The notes under the pieces are model-generated. The model was not told the DNA's origin. It ran no database searches and saw only the letters and a list, made by a program, of their open reading frames with translations. A stretch of DNA of 64,000 nt, taken from positions 62,001 through 126,000 of the forward strand of contig CALMNL010000010.1 in the NCBI GenBank assembly GCA_937868765.1. The letters run 5' to 3'. This stretch comes from an uncultured Desulfatitalea sp. (GTDB taxonomy: Bacteria > Desulfobacterota > Desulfobacteria > Desulfobacterales > Desulfosarcinaceae). Made by a program: the position numbers and the translations under genes. Shown piece after piece: positions 9,023 to 18,600 of the stretch (positions within the stretch are counted from its first letter, which is position 1; the number at the start of each line of letters is the position of its first letter).

Positions 9023-11749
9023 ATGGACCGCAAACCCAGCTTTGAGGAGCTCGAACAACGGATCCGTGAACTTGAAAAACTTGCGTCCCAGCCCGGGCGG
9101 GCCGAAGGATCGGCATGGGAAAATCGGCAACTGCTCGAAGATCTCATCGAAAACAGCGGGAACCTGATCGTCATCAAGGACCGTGAAGGGGTCAACCGCC
9201 TCGTCAACCACAAATGGGAGGCGGTCACGGGGGTTAGCCGGGAACAGGCGCTGGGGAAAAGCGACGACAGGCTGTTTCCGCCGAAGGTCGCCGCTGCATT
9301 CCGCAAGAACGACCGTCTCGTCATCGAAACGGGCGCCACCATCGAAGTCGAAGAGACCCTGGAAGCCCCCGAGGGTATAAAGTATTTCATCTCCATCAAA
9401 TTTCCCCTGGTCGGTGATGACGGCACCATTACGGGCCTTTGCGGCATCATCACCGACATCACCGACCGCAAGCGGGTCGAAGAGGCGTTGCGGGAAAGCG
9501 AACGAAAGTATCACTCGCTTTACCACAACGCCCAGGTGGCCCTGTTCCGAGTCGATTCCGACGGCCGGCTGATCGAGATCAACCAGCGTTACGCTGAGCA
9601 GGCCGGCTATGCCGACGTGGCGGATTGCATGGCGGCATTCAGCCCCGCAGATGGGTGGGTGGCCCCCCACGCCAGGGCCGAGTTCCTCAAGGCCATCAGA
9701 GAAAAAGGATCGGTCAGCGATTACGATACCAGAATCCGCCGCAAAGACGGCACCATCGTTTGGGTGCTCATTTCCGCCGCATTCTTTCCGCAAGAGGGGT
9801 TCATCGAAGGCTCTATCGTCGATATCACCGACCGGAAGCAAATGGAAGAGAACCTCCGGCGAAGTGAAGCGGTCCAGCGGAAGATGGTAGCCAACATCGG
9901 CGATGTGATCGTGATCATCGACCGGAACGGCATCAGCAGGTACAAGAGCCCCAACATCGAAACACACTTCGGGTGGAAACCCGAGGAGGTGGTCGGAAAA
10001 GAGACCTGGGATCTCGTCCACCCGGACGATCTCGCGGCCATGCGCCCGTTCTTCATGGCGTTGATGGACAACCCCGGCATCATGAAGACCACCGAATGCC
10101 GCTATAAGTGCAGGGACGGCAGCTACCGATGGATCGAGTTTACCGGGGTCAACCTTCTCCATGATCCCGACATCCAGGGGATTCTGGGCAATTATCACGA
10201 CATCATGGAAAGGAAGCGTGCGGAGCAGACCCTGAAGGAGAGCGAGGCCCGGTTCAAGGCGCTTCACGACGCCTCGTTCGGCGGCATCGCCATCCACGAC
10301 AAGGGGATGATCCTGGAATGCAACCAGGGCCTGGCCGAAATGACCGGTTACACTGTGGATGAATTGAAGGGGATGAATGGCCTCTTGCTGATCGCCGAGA
10401 CCTCGAGAGAAGCCGTCATGCGCAACATCGTCGGCGGATACGAAAAGCCCTACGAGGCCACAGGCCTGCGCAAGGATGGCACCGAGTACCCCCTGCGCAT
10501 CGAGGCCAGGAACGTCCCGTATCGCGGCAAGATCGTCAGGACCACCGAATTCAGAGACATTACGGAAATCAGGAAGGCGGAGGAGGAGCGGACCAGACTC
10601 CAGGAACAGTTGACCCAGGCCCAGAAAATGGAGTCGGTGGGCAGATTGGCCGGCGGGGTGGCCCACGACTACAACAACATGCTCAGTGTGATCCTTGGAT
10701 ATACGGAACTCGCGCTATTCAAGACCGGCGCAGACGGACCGGTTTACAAGGAGCTCCTGGAAATCCTCAAGGCGGCCAAGCAGTCTGCCGACATCACCCG
10801 GCAACTGCTGGCCTTCGCCCGCAAGCAGACCATCGCCCCCAAAGTGCTCGACCTGAACGAAATCGTCGAAAGCATGTTCAAGATGCTCCACCGCCTCATC
10901 GGTGAAGACATCGACATCGCCTGGCAGCCGGAGTCGAAATTGTGGCCGGTCAAAATCGATCCGTCCCAGGTCGAGCAGATTCTCGCCAATCTGTGCGTGA
11001 ACGCCAGGGACGCCATTTCGGGGGTGGGGCAGGTGACCATCCAAACCCGAAAGGTGGTCGTGGACGAGGCGAATTGCGCCGATCATGCCGATGCCGCACC
11101 CGGAGAATTCGTGCTCCTGCGCGTGAGCGATGACGGCTGCGGCATGGACAAAGAGACCCTCGACCGAATTTTCGAACCCTTTTTCACCACCAAGGACATG
11201 GAGCACGGAACCGGGCTCGGGCTGGCCACGGTGTACGGCATCGTCAAGCAGAACAACGGGTTCATCGAAGTCAGCAGCGCGCCCGGCAAGGGAACCACGT
11301 TCGAGATCCATCTCCCCCGCCATGTGGGAGAAGCGGCCCGGCCGGTTGCCGAAGCCCGCGAGAAGATCCAATACGGTCATGGTGAAATGGTGCTGCTGGT
11401 CGAGGACGATCCCGCGATCATGAAATTGACCAAGACCATGCTGGAAGGCATGGGGTACAGGGTCCTGTGCACCAACACGCCCGAAGCGGCCCTTCCTCTC
11501 GCGGCCGCGCACAAGGGCCAAATACACCTGCTCATCACCGATGTGGTCATGCCCGGCATGAATGGGAAGGAACTGTCCGATCGGCTCAATTCTCTCTATC
11601 CCGGAATCAAAACCCTTTTCATGTCCGGCTATACCGCCAATGTCATCGCCCACCGGGGGGTTCTGGAAGAAAAGGTCATGTATCTCCATAAGCCTTTTAC
11701 CATAGCGGAGCTGGGGGCCAAGGTGAGGGAAGCCCTGGGCGCGGCGTGA
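9023..11749 (+). CDS. multi-PAS hybrid histidine kinase
   Basis: A 908-residue soluble hybrid kinase. A short N-terminal coiled coil (FEELEQRIRELEKL) is followed by four PAS domains (about 35-150, 160-280, 290-400, 405-520) joined by ITDRK/ITEI-type linkers. Next come HisKA with AGGVAHDYNNML (phosphoacceptor His near 547), HATPase_c (NLCVNARDA, DDGCGM, FEPFFTTK, GTGLGL) and a C-terminal receiver (VEDDP pocket, ITDVVMPGMNG phosphoacceptor, KPF). The AHDYNN/AHDFNN-type H box with an attached receiver is common in deltaproteobacteria. ATG 9023 follows GGGTAAG; an upstream ATG at 8957 would add 22 residues with no domain. No DNA-binding output is present, so a separate Hpt or regulator is expected. 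Confidence 0.92.
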   Translation: MDRKPSFEELEQRIRELEKLASQPGRAEGSAWENRQLLEDLIENSGNLIVIKDREGVNRLVNHKWEAVTGVSREQALGKSDDRLFPPKVAAAFRKNDRLVIETGATIEVEETLEAPEGIKYFISIKFPLVGDDGTITGLCGIITDITDRKRVEEALRESERKYHSLYHNAQVALFRVDSDGRLIEINQRYAEQAGYADVADCMAAFSPADGWVAPHARAEFLKAIREKGSVSDYDTRIRRKDGTIVWVLISAAFFPQEGFIEGSIVDITDRKQMEENLRRSEAVQRKMVANIGDVIVIIDRNGISRYKSPNIETHFGWKPEEVVGKETWDLVHPDDLAAMRPFFMALMDNPGIMKTTECRYKCRDGSYRWIEFTGVNLLHDPDIQGILGNYHDIMERKRAEQTLKESEARFKALHDASFGGIAIHDKGMILECNQGLAEMTGYTVDELKGMNGLLLIAETSREAVMRNIVGGYEKPYEATGLRKDGTEYPLRIEARNVPYRGKIVRTTEFRDITEIRKAEEERTRLQEQLTQAQKMESVGRLAGGVAHDYNNMLSVILGYTELALFKTGADGPVYKELLEILKAAKQSADITRQLLAFARKQTIAPKVLDLNEIVESMFKMLHRLIGEDIDIAWQPESKLWPVKIDPSQVEQILANLCVNARDAISGVGQVTIQTRKVVVDEANCADHADAAPGEFVLLRVSDDGCGMDKETLDRIFEPFFTTKDMEHGTGLGLATVYGIVKQNNGFIEVSSAPGKGTTFEIHLPRHVGEAARPVAEAREKIQYGHGEMVLLVEDDPAIMKLTKTMLEGMGYRVLCTNTPEAALPLAAAHKGQIHLLITDVVMPGMNGKELSDRLNSLYPGIKTLFMSGYTANVIAHRGVLEEKVMYLHKPFTIAELGAKVREALGAA

Positions 11750-11885
11750 AAAAAGCCTGACTACCTCTCAGGGGGGATCCTGCTCGAAACCATCGCAGGT
11801 TGAAGGTGCCGCGGAGCCGGATGGGGGCGTGCCGCACAGGCGTTCCGGACACCTGGCGGCTTGCCGGGTAAGATGGACGGCGACT

Positions 11886-14081
11886 TCACTTGACCAGAAA
11901 CGAGACGGTTCCGGTTTCATGCACTTTCTCGGAGCCCCGGTACACCGTTGCCTTGAGCTGGTGGCGTCCCTGGCGGAGGCGCCAGAGGTAGCGGCCGCCC
12001 GGGGTGCGTGCCGACTCCTTCCGGTCGATCTCCCACACCACTGCATCGGTGGGTGCCACGCCTGAAAGCAGGAACTCGAAGGCTTCCTCGGCGTCTGGAA
12101 TGCGGGGATCCATGGCCAGTTGCAGCCCCTCGCTGGGGCGGCTCAGGACCATCGGGGCGGCCGGGGCAGCCGGAAGGGGGTTGGTTGCGCCCGTGGGCGT
12201 GCCCGCCACAAACCACTCCTGGCGGCGCGCAGCCGTTCCGGCACCGGATGTGCGGGGCGAACGGGCCAGCTCCCGGCGCACCAGCTGGGCGCTGTGAAAG
12301 AGCGGCCGGGTCTTTTCATGGATATTGAGCCGGGCGAAGATGGTGCGCAGAGCCACCACCGGCCCCAGGGCGCCGCTCACGCCGTTGGTGGGGGTGGCGT
12401 CCAGATTGCCCATCCAGACCCCCACCGTGAAATGGGAGTTGAAGCCCACGGCCCAGGCGTCCCGGTAGTCACTGGAGGTGCCGGTTTTGACCGCCGTCTG
12501 CTGGGGAAAGTTCAAGGCGCTGTTGGCCCCGAATTCCAGCTGGCGGGCAGCCGGGTCCGAGAGGATATCGGCGATCAGCGAGGCCACGGCTTCGGAGAAG
12601 AGCTGTTTGCCGGCATCGGACCGGGAGTCATCCACTATGTTCTGCAGGGGGGCGAACCGCCCCCGGCAGGCCAGCGCAGCATATGCCTGGGTCAATTCGA
12701 ACAACGAGATCTCGCCGTTGCCCAGGGCCAACCCTTCACCGTAGAAATCGGACGCCTGATCCAGGCTGCGCAGCCCCAGGGCGCGCAGGCGGGCCAGATA
12801 TTCGCGCACGCCTACGAACCGCACCGTGCGCACGGCGGGCGTGTTGAGCGAATTGCCCAGGGCATTGCGCAATGTCACCGGTCCGTAATAGGTGCGGCTG
12901 TAGTTGTGAAAAGTGTGCAGGCCGGCGCCCACCGCGGTTTGCAGGGGAGCATCGTCGATGAGGGTGGCTGCGGTCCAGCCCCGCTCCAGGGCCAGGGCAT
13001 AGAGGAACGGTTTGAGGGCCGAGCCCGGTTGGCGGCGGGTCAGGACCCCGTCCACTTCCCGGTTGGGCGCCGCAGAGTCGCTTTGGCCGGCATTGGCCCA
13101 GGCCAGGATGGCGCGCCCCTCGTTGGCCACCACCAGGGCCGCGGCATTGAAGACCCGGCGATAGGCCAGGTCCTGGAGCCGGCGATCCAGGGTGTGCTGC
13201 ACCATGCGCTGGAGATCGGCGTCCAGGGTGGTTTGCAGCTCGGGGGCATGTTGCAGTAATTCCGGTGGCGCACTGTCGAACACATGGCGCGCGAAATGGG
13301 CGGCCCTGGCCGCCAGGCGCGGACGCAAGAGACAAAGCCGGTCCGCGGTGATCGCGGCGCGCTGGTCATCGGACAGCGAGCCATCGGCGTGCATGCGATC
13401 GGCCAGGTGCGCCAGCGCCGGCATCACGGCTTCGGGATGGCGGTAAAGATCCAGGGAAGAAGGGGCGCGCACCAGCACGGCCAGGGCCAGCATCTCTTTA
13501 GGGTTCAGCGTCGCAAGGTCCCGGTCGAAGTAGTAGCGCGCGGCCTGAACCACGCCCCGGCGCTGGGCGCCGAAGGGCACCTGGTTCAGGTAGAACTCCA
13601 GGATCGCGGGCTTGGGCCAGTGCCGCTCCAGGCGCACGGCGTCGAATCCCTCCAGCCAGCGGGACCAGACCGTCCTCGGCCGGGGATGAATCAGGCGCAC
13701 CACCTGCTCGGTGATGGTGCTGGCCCCGCGCACCACCCGGCCGGCGCGCAGGTTCTGCCAGAGCGCATGCAGGCGCGCCCGGATATCCAGGCCGCAGTGA
13801 TTGAAGAAGCGCCGGTCTTCGGCCGTGACGAAAGCAGCTCGCAGCAGCGACGGCACCTCGTGCAACGCCACCGTGTCGTGATGGTTCCAGCGGTTCTGGT
13901 AGGTATGGGTCAGGGGTTCTCCGGAGCGATCGAGCAGTTGCGGCTTCAGCGCCTCCCGGGGCAGGTCGGCTGGCGACAGCGGTAGAGAACTCAAGCCGGC
14001 CGCTGTGGCCAAGGCCAGCACCACCGCCAGCGAAACGAGGCCGCAGGCCGCAAGGCCGATCCAAAGGCCCGCCCTTTTCAT
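11886..14081 (-). CDS. pbpC: penicillin-binding protein 1C
   Basis: A 731-residue bifunctional murein synthase. An N-terminal membrane anchor (residues ~7-30) is followed by a GT51 glycosyltransferase domain (catalytic Glu in EDRRFFNHCG; GASTITEQVVRL; FYLNQVPFG) and a transpeptidase domain with SALK (SxxK), SLN (SxN) and KTGTSSDYRDAW (KTG). The C-terminal BiPBP_C domain starts around residue 640. Length and order match the PBP1C family (E. coli about 770). Its start overlaps the stop of the upstream transglycosylase gene (ATGA), making it the last gene of an operon with alpha-2-macroglobulin; the pairing of pbpC with the macroglobulin is well known and is thought to link wall repair to protease defence. 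Confidence 0.93.
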   Translation of the reverse strand: MKRAGLWIGLAACGLVSLAVVLALATAAGLSSLPLSPADLPREALKPQLLDRSGEPLTHTYQNRWNHHDTVALHEVPSLLRAAFVTAEDRRFFNHCGLDIRARLHALWQNLRAGRVVRGASTITEQVVRLIHPRPRTVWSRWLEGFDAVRLERHWPKPAILEFYLNQVPFGAQRRGVVQAARYYFDRDLATLNPKEMLALAVLVRAPSSLDLYRHPEAVMPALAHLADRMHADGSLSDDQRAAITADRLCLLRPRLAARAAHFARHVFDSAPPELLQHAPELQTTLDADLQRMVQHTLDRRLQDLAYRRVFNAAALVVANEGRAILAWANAGQSDSAAPNREVDGVLTRRQPGSALKPFLYALALERGWTAATLIDDAPLQTAVGAGLHTFHNYSRTYYGPVTLRNALGNSLNTPAVRTVRFVGVREYLARLRALGLRSLDQASDFYGEGLALGNGEISLFELTQAYAALACRGRFAPLQNIVDDSRSDAGKQLFSEAVASLIADILSDPAARQLEFGANSALNFPQQTAVKTGTSSDYRDAWAVGFNSHFTVGVWMGNLDATPTNGVSGALGPVVALRTIFARLNIHEKTRPLFHSAQLVRRELARSPRTSGAGTAARRQEWFVAGTPTGATNPLPAAPAAPMVLSRPSEGLQLAMDPRIPDAEEAFEFLLSGVAPTDAVVWEIDRKESARTPGGRYLWRLRQGRHQLKATVYRGSEKVHETGTVSFLVK

Positions 14082-15601
14082 TGGTTCTGCTCCTTGAACT
14101 GCTCGAGGCTCTGCTTCTTCTCGCCCATCTGTTCGGTGATGAGCTTGTAGGCGATGTAGTATTTGTAAATGTTGCTCACATAGGTCACGGTTTCCGCCCC
14201 GATCTTCTCGGCGGCGACATACTCCACGTTGTGGAACCAGACATTGGGGTCGAGGCCCCTTTTGGCGGCCAGCTTGCGCAGCCGTGAAACGCGGCCCGCA
14301 CCCGCGTTGTAGGACGCGAAGGCGAACAAGGCCTTGTCCAGTGGGGTCATGGGCTCCCGGCCGTAGTACTGGTCGATCATCCAGCGCATGTACTTGACCC
14401 CGGCATGGATATTGGGCTCGGTCTGGGTGATGTCGCCCACGGCCAGATCCTCGCCGGTGGAGGGCATCACCTGCATCACGCCGATGGCGCCCACCGGGCT
14501 GCGGACGTTTTGATCGAGACGCGACTCCTGATACCCCTGGGCAGCCATGAGCAGCCAGTCGACATCATATCGGTCGCCGTACTTCCGGAAAATTTGAACC
14601 AGATCGAGGAATTTTTTGCGTTCGGCCCGGGAGGCGGCATTCTTGACGTAATTGGCGTTTTTCAGATAGCGGGCCAGGATGCTGCTGCCTTTGGCGCTGG
14701 TGGCGCCGTTTCTGGCCAGAAAATCGTCCAGGGCCGCCTTGAGCCGGGGGCTCTGCTGGCGAATGGCCCAGGCGATCTCGCCCCCGGTGCGCAGGGCGAT
14801 GTTTTCATGAAGCTTGATTTTGGGGAAGACCTGCTTCCAGAAGACGGCTTTGTGTTTGTCCGCGACCGTCAGCTGGATCAGGCCGGCATTCAGCATCTCG
14901 ATCAGATCCTCGTCTTCCAGGGCTTCCGGCGCCTCGCGCAGGATCATGGCCGGCCTTCCTTCGGCGGCGAAACGCTGGTTCAACGCCGTCAGGCTCTGGA
15001 AATAGCTGGACGATCGGCGCACGAAGAGCTCTTTGCCGGCCAGGTCCTCCACGCGATAGAGGGAAGGGGAGGCCGGGCCGGACAGCACCACCTCGCTGAC
15101 ACCGGTGTATACCGGACGGGCGAAATCGACAAGCTTGCGCCGTTCTTCGGTGATGGTCAGATTGGCGGCCGCGATGTCGCCCTTGCCCGCGGCCAGGGCC
15201 GGGAGCAGTTCGTCCCGGCCGACGGGGATGAACATCACCTGCACCTTCAAATGCTTCTGTTTGAGTTGCTTCTGCCTGGCCAGTTTCTTGTTCAGATCCT
15301 GCTCGAACAGGCGGAAGGCATCGTAGGTCGCCCCACGCTGCGTCCCCTTGTCGAGGAAGTAAAAGGTCTTGCTGTAGGTCGTCAGGACGCGAATCGTTCG
15401 GCGCGCGATCATCTGGTCCAGATCGCCGGTCCAGGGCTGCAGGGCCGTTTCGGTGGTGATGGTGAGTTCTTCCCGAACCGACGCCTGGCTGCCGGCCGGC
15501 GCCGGGGTGGCTGCCCTCAGCGGCGATCCAGGCCAGAGGCCGATCAAGACAAGGAAGACGAATGGCAGCGATTTGATCTTTACCGGAGGGAGGCGGTTCA
15601 T
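14078..15601 (-). CDS. mltF: MltF-like membrane-bound lytic transglycosylase
   Basis: A 507-residue periplasmic protein. The N-terminal hydrophobic segment (SLPFVFLVLIGLWPG) is a signal peptide or anchor without a lipobox. A solute-binding (SBP_bac_3) domain follows (about 55-300; IRVLTTYSKTFYF, GDIAAANLTITEERR, VDFARPVY). The C-terminal SLT domain (about 340-480) carries the catalytic Glu in AAQGYQESRLDQ, then GAIGVMQVMPSTG and ASYNAGAGRVSRLR. This is the MltF architecture, cleaving murein glycan to anhydromuropeptides. The start at 15601 overlaps the macroglobulin stop by ATGA, and its own stop overlaps the pbpC start, so murein cleavage and synthesis are coupled in one transcript. Confidence 0.9.
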   Translation of the reverse strand: MNRLPPVKIKSLPFVFLVLIGLWPGSPLRAATPAPAGSQASVREELTITTETALQPWTGDLDQMIARRTIRVLTTYSKTFYFLDKGTQRGATYDAFRLFEQDLNKKLARQKQLKQKHLKVQVMFIPVGRDELLPALAAGKGDIAAANLTITEERRKLVDFARPVYTGVSEVVLSGPASPSLYRVEDLAGKELFVRRSSSYFQSLTALNQRFAAEGRPAMILREAPEALEDEDLIEMLNAGLIQLTVADKHKAVFWKQVFPKIKLHENIALRTGGEIAWAIRQQSPRLKAALDDFLARNGATSAKGSSILARYLKNANYVKNAASRAERKKFLDLVQIFRKYGDRYDVDWLLMAAQGYQESRLDQNVRSPVGAIGVMQVMPSTGEDLAVGDITQTEPNIHAGVKYMRWMIDQYYGREPMTPLDKALFAFASYNAGAGRVSRLRKLAAKRGLDPNVWFHNVEYVAAEKIGAETVTYVSNIYKYYIAYKLITEQMGEKKQSLEQFKEQNQ

Positions 15602-18600
15602 GGATTTGCCTCTTTTACCCGCAGCACGGCGGGGGTTCCCCGGCCATAAAGATCCGGGTCGTACATTTCTTCGGTGTATACAGGGGAGACGGTGAACTCG
15701 CCGGCGGCGATGGCCTGGGCCGTGTAGGCCAGATGGTAATTGCCGGCCGGCAGGTAGTCGCTGTAGAAGCGCACGCTGTCGTGGCGCAGCTCCTGGTGGT
15801 AGAAGCTCCAGCGGGAGCTTTCGTAGCCGCGCCAGTCGGAGAAATGGAACCACCAGGAACCGTCGGCGGCTTTGTATTCGGCCTGTTCGGCATCGATGCC
15901 CGAGGCGGTGGCCAGGTCGCGGTTGACCGGCTCCAGGCCGCCGGGCACGGCATCGTCCACCACCACGAAGTGGCGGGCGGCGGGCAGGGAGAGGAAGAGA
16001 TCGACCCGCACCAGCTCGGCCCTGCGGATCTCCATGGGCGTGGCCAACAGCACCCAGCGGCCGTCACGCCGGACGCTGTACTCCCGGCGGATCTCGATGC
16101 CGGCGTTGACCGGATCGGTGGCCTCCAGGGGCGCATAGCGCAGCCGGGTGGTGTAGTACAGACGACCGATGCCTTCCCGCTGAATAGTGAGCAGCGATTT
16201 CTTCCCCGGATCGTCGGCGCTGATCGGCCGGCTGAAGGAAACCGCCTCGGCCCGGCGGTCTTGAAAAGCGGTTTCACCCAGGGGCGCCGCGTCGAGCAGG
16301 GCCTTGACCGTCATGGCGGGCGTATCTTTCTCGTACGCCGTGCTGTAGTCCACCAGGGCCCTGAGGCTGAAGATGTTCTCCTGGGTGTTGGCCCAATAGG
16401 CCCGCGCCCCCCTGGCCAGGGTGATGGCCCGGGTCAGGCGCAGGGGCAGGTCGCCTACCTGCCGGGCGCCGTCGGCGGAGGCGGCGCCATAGGCGGTCAG
16501 GGCCGAGAGGATGGCGGCCTCGGTACGCACGCTGCTCGCGAGCATGCGGGCAAAGCCGCTGTCCAGGTGCTCGCTGAAGCGGACTTGGCCGCCGCTCTGG
16601 TGGCTGTGGGCCATCAGACGCTTGAAGGCTTCGGCGGCCGTCTTCTCGGCACCTTTGGTTTTCAGGGCGGCCTGGAGAAAATGGGCCAGGCCGAAAAGGC
16701 TCATCTGCGGCATGTGTTCGCGGTAGCGCGAGAGATCGGCGTCCGTGATCCGGCCGTGATCGGCCAGGGCCGCCAGAGCCACGGCACGCACCGAAGCGGC
16801 CATGCCTTTGGTGTAAAAATCGGGCAGCGCCTCTTTCTTCAAAAGGGTCTCAAGGTAGGCCAGCAGCGGTTTTTCCACCGCTTCGGGAATGGCCTGGCCG
16901 TCGGCCCGCAGCCAGGTGAAGGCCAGGGCCGTGTAGGCCGAGAGGTAGGGGCAGACATAGTCGTTTTCGGGCCGGTAGTAGCTCATGCCGCCGTTGGGGG
17001 CCTGGAACTCGGCCGCCTCGGAGAGGGTCTGGGCGGGAACGGCTTCGGCCCCTTCCCAGGCGACTTTCGGGGCCAGGTAGGCGCGCAGCCGCTGAAAGTG
17101 GGCGGCCATCACCGCCCGGCTGAGGCGCTGTTCCCAGCAGCCATAGGGGTAGGTGCGCATGTAGTCGAAGGCGCCGTCGAGGTTGCCGATGACCGTAGGC
17201 GCCAGCACCAGCTCCAGGCTGCCCGCGTCGGGGTGCATCTTGGCAGGGTACTGGATCGTTTCGCTGGCGGCGGCGTCGGTTAAGCTGCCGTAACTGGACG
17301 CGGTGTCAAGGGCCTGGCGGCGCCGGACGGTGAGGATGTGGATCAGGCCGTCGGCATCGGTTTCATCCCGGGCGGTGACCTTGAAAGTCAGGGTGCCGGC
17401 GCCCTGGGTGGCCACGGGCATCCACACCGTCTCGCGTTTGAAGGGTTGCAGCGCCAGGCGCTGGGTGTGCCGGGCCGCGTCGGCCGGGAGGCCGGCGGTC
17501 TCGATGGTCACCGTGAGGGTGCGTGGTTTTTCCGTGCGGTTCATGACGTTGAAACCGGCCTGGAAGCGGTCGCCCTGCAACACCTGGTTGGGCATCACCG
17601 GTCGAATCTCCGTGGCCCGGTTGACCGTCACGGTGGCATCGCCCAACCCCATGTGGTCGGTGGGGGTCACGGCCATGGTCAGAATGCGCCAGCCGGTGAG
17701 ATTGTCCGGCGCGTCGAAGGCGATCTCGGCCCGGCCGTCGGCATTCACGGCCAACGCCGGATTCCAGTAACCGACATACTTGAAGAGCGACCGCATGCTG
17801 ATGTCCGAACCGCCGTCGCCGGCGCTCACGGCGCCCTTCTTCTCGAACTTCTGGCGCCCCACCAGGCGGGTGAGCAGGCTGTAATTGCGCAGGTCCAGGG
17901 GCTCCAACCGATAGAAGCCCTTGTAGGGGTCGTAGTAGTCGCGCCCCTGGCGGTTGAGGTCCAGGACCGCCTCGTCCAGCACCACCACGGCCAGTTCCAT
18001 GGGCTCGCTCCGGCCGCCGGTTCGGGAGGGAAGCGCCCGCAGGGCCACGCGCACCTTATCGCCGGGCTTGTAGTTCGGCCGTTGGGGGCGCACCTCCACG
18101 CGGATCTGCTTGGCGGGATCTTCCACCGAAACCCGGCGGTAGCCCATGCGGAAGCCGGGCTTGCCCAGGTCCACCTGGCCGTCGGCATCGGGTTTGTCCA
18201 CCCGGGGGGAGACCACCAGCACCGACAGGTAGAAGCCGGGCAGATCGTCGGCCGTCACCGGCACCTCGATGATGGGGGTGCTGCCTTCCAGGCGCTGCAC
18301 CCAGTGGCGCATCACGCCGTAGCGCTCCACGCTGACCAGGGCCTGGGCGCCGGGGTAGGGGTTTTTCACCAGGAAACGGCCGGTGTCGCCCACCTGGAGC
18401 TTCTCTTTTTCCGGAATGAGCTGCAGGCTGTTGTCGTCGGGCGCCTCCCAGAGCACCTGGCCTTTGCCGGCCACGTAGGCATAGGTCTGGGTGCGCACCG
18501 GCCGCTTTTGGGTATCGTCGATGGCGGCCGTGATGCGGTAATAGCCCGGCCGGGGGGGAGTGAAGGTGAAGAGGCCCGGCGCCTCGGTGGCGGCCAGGCG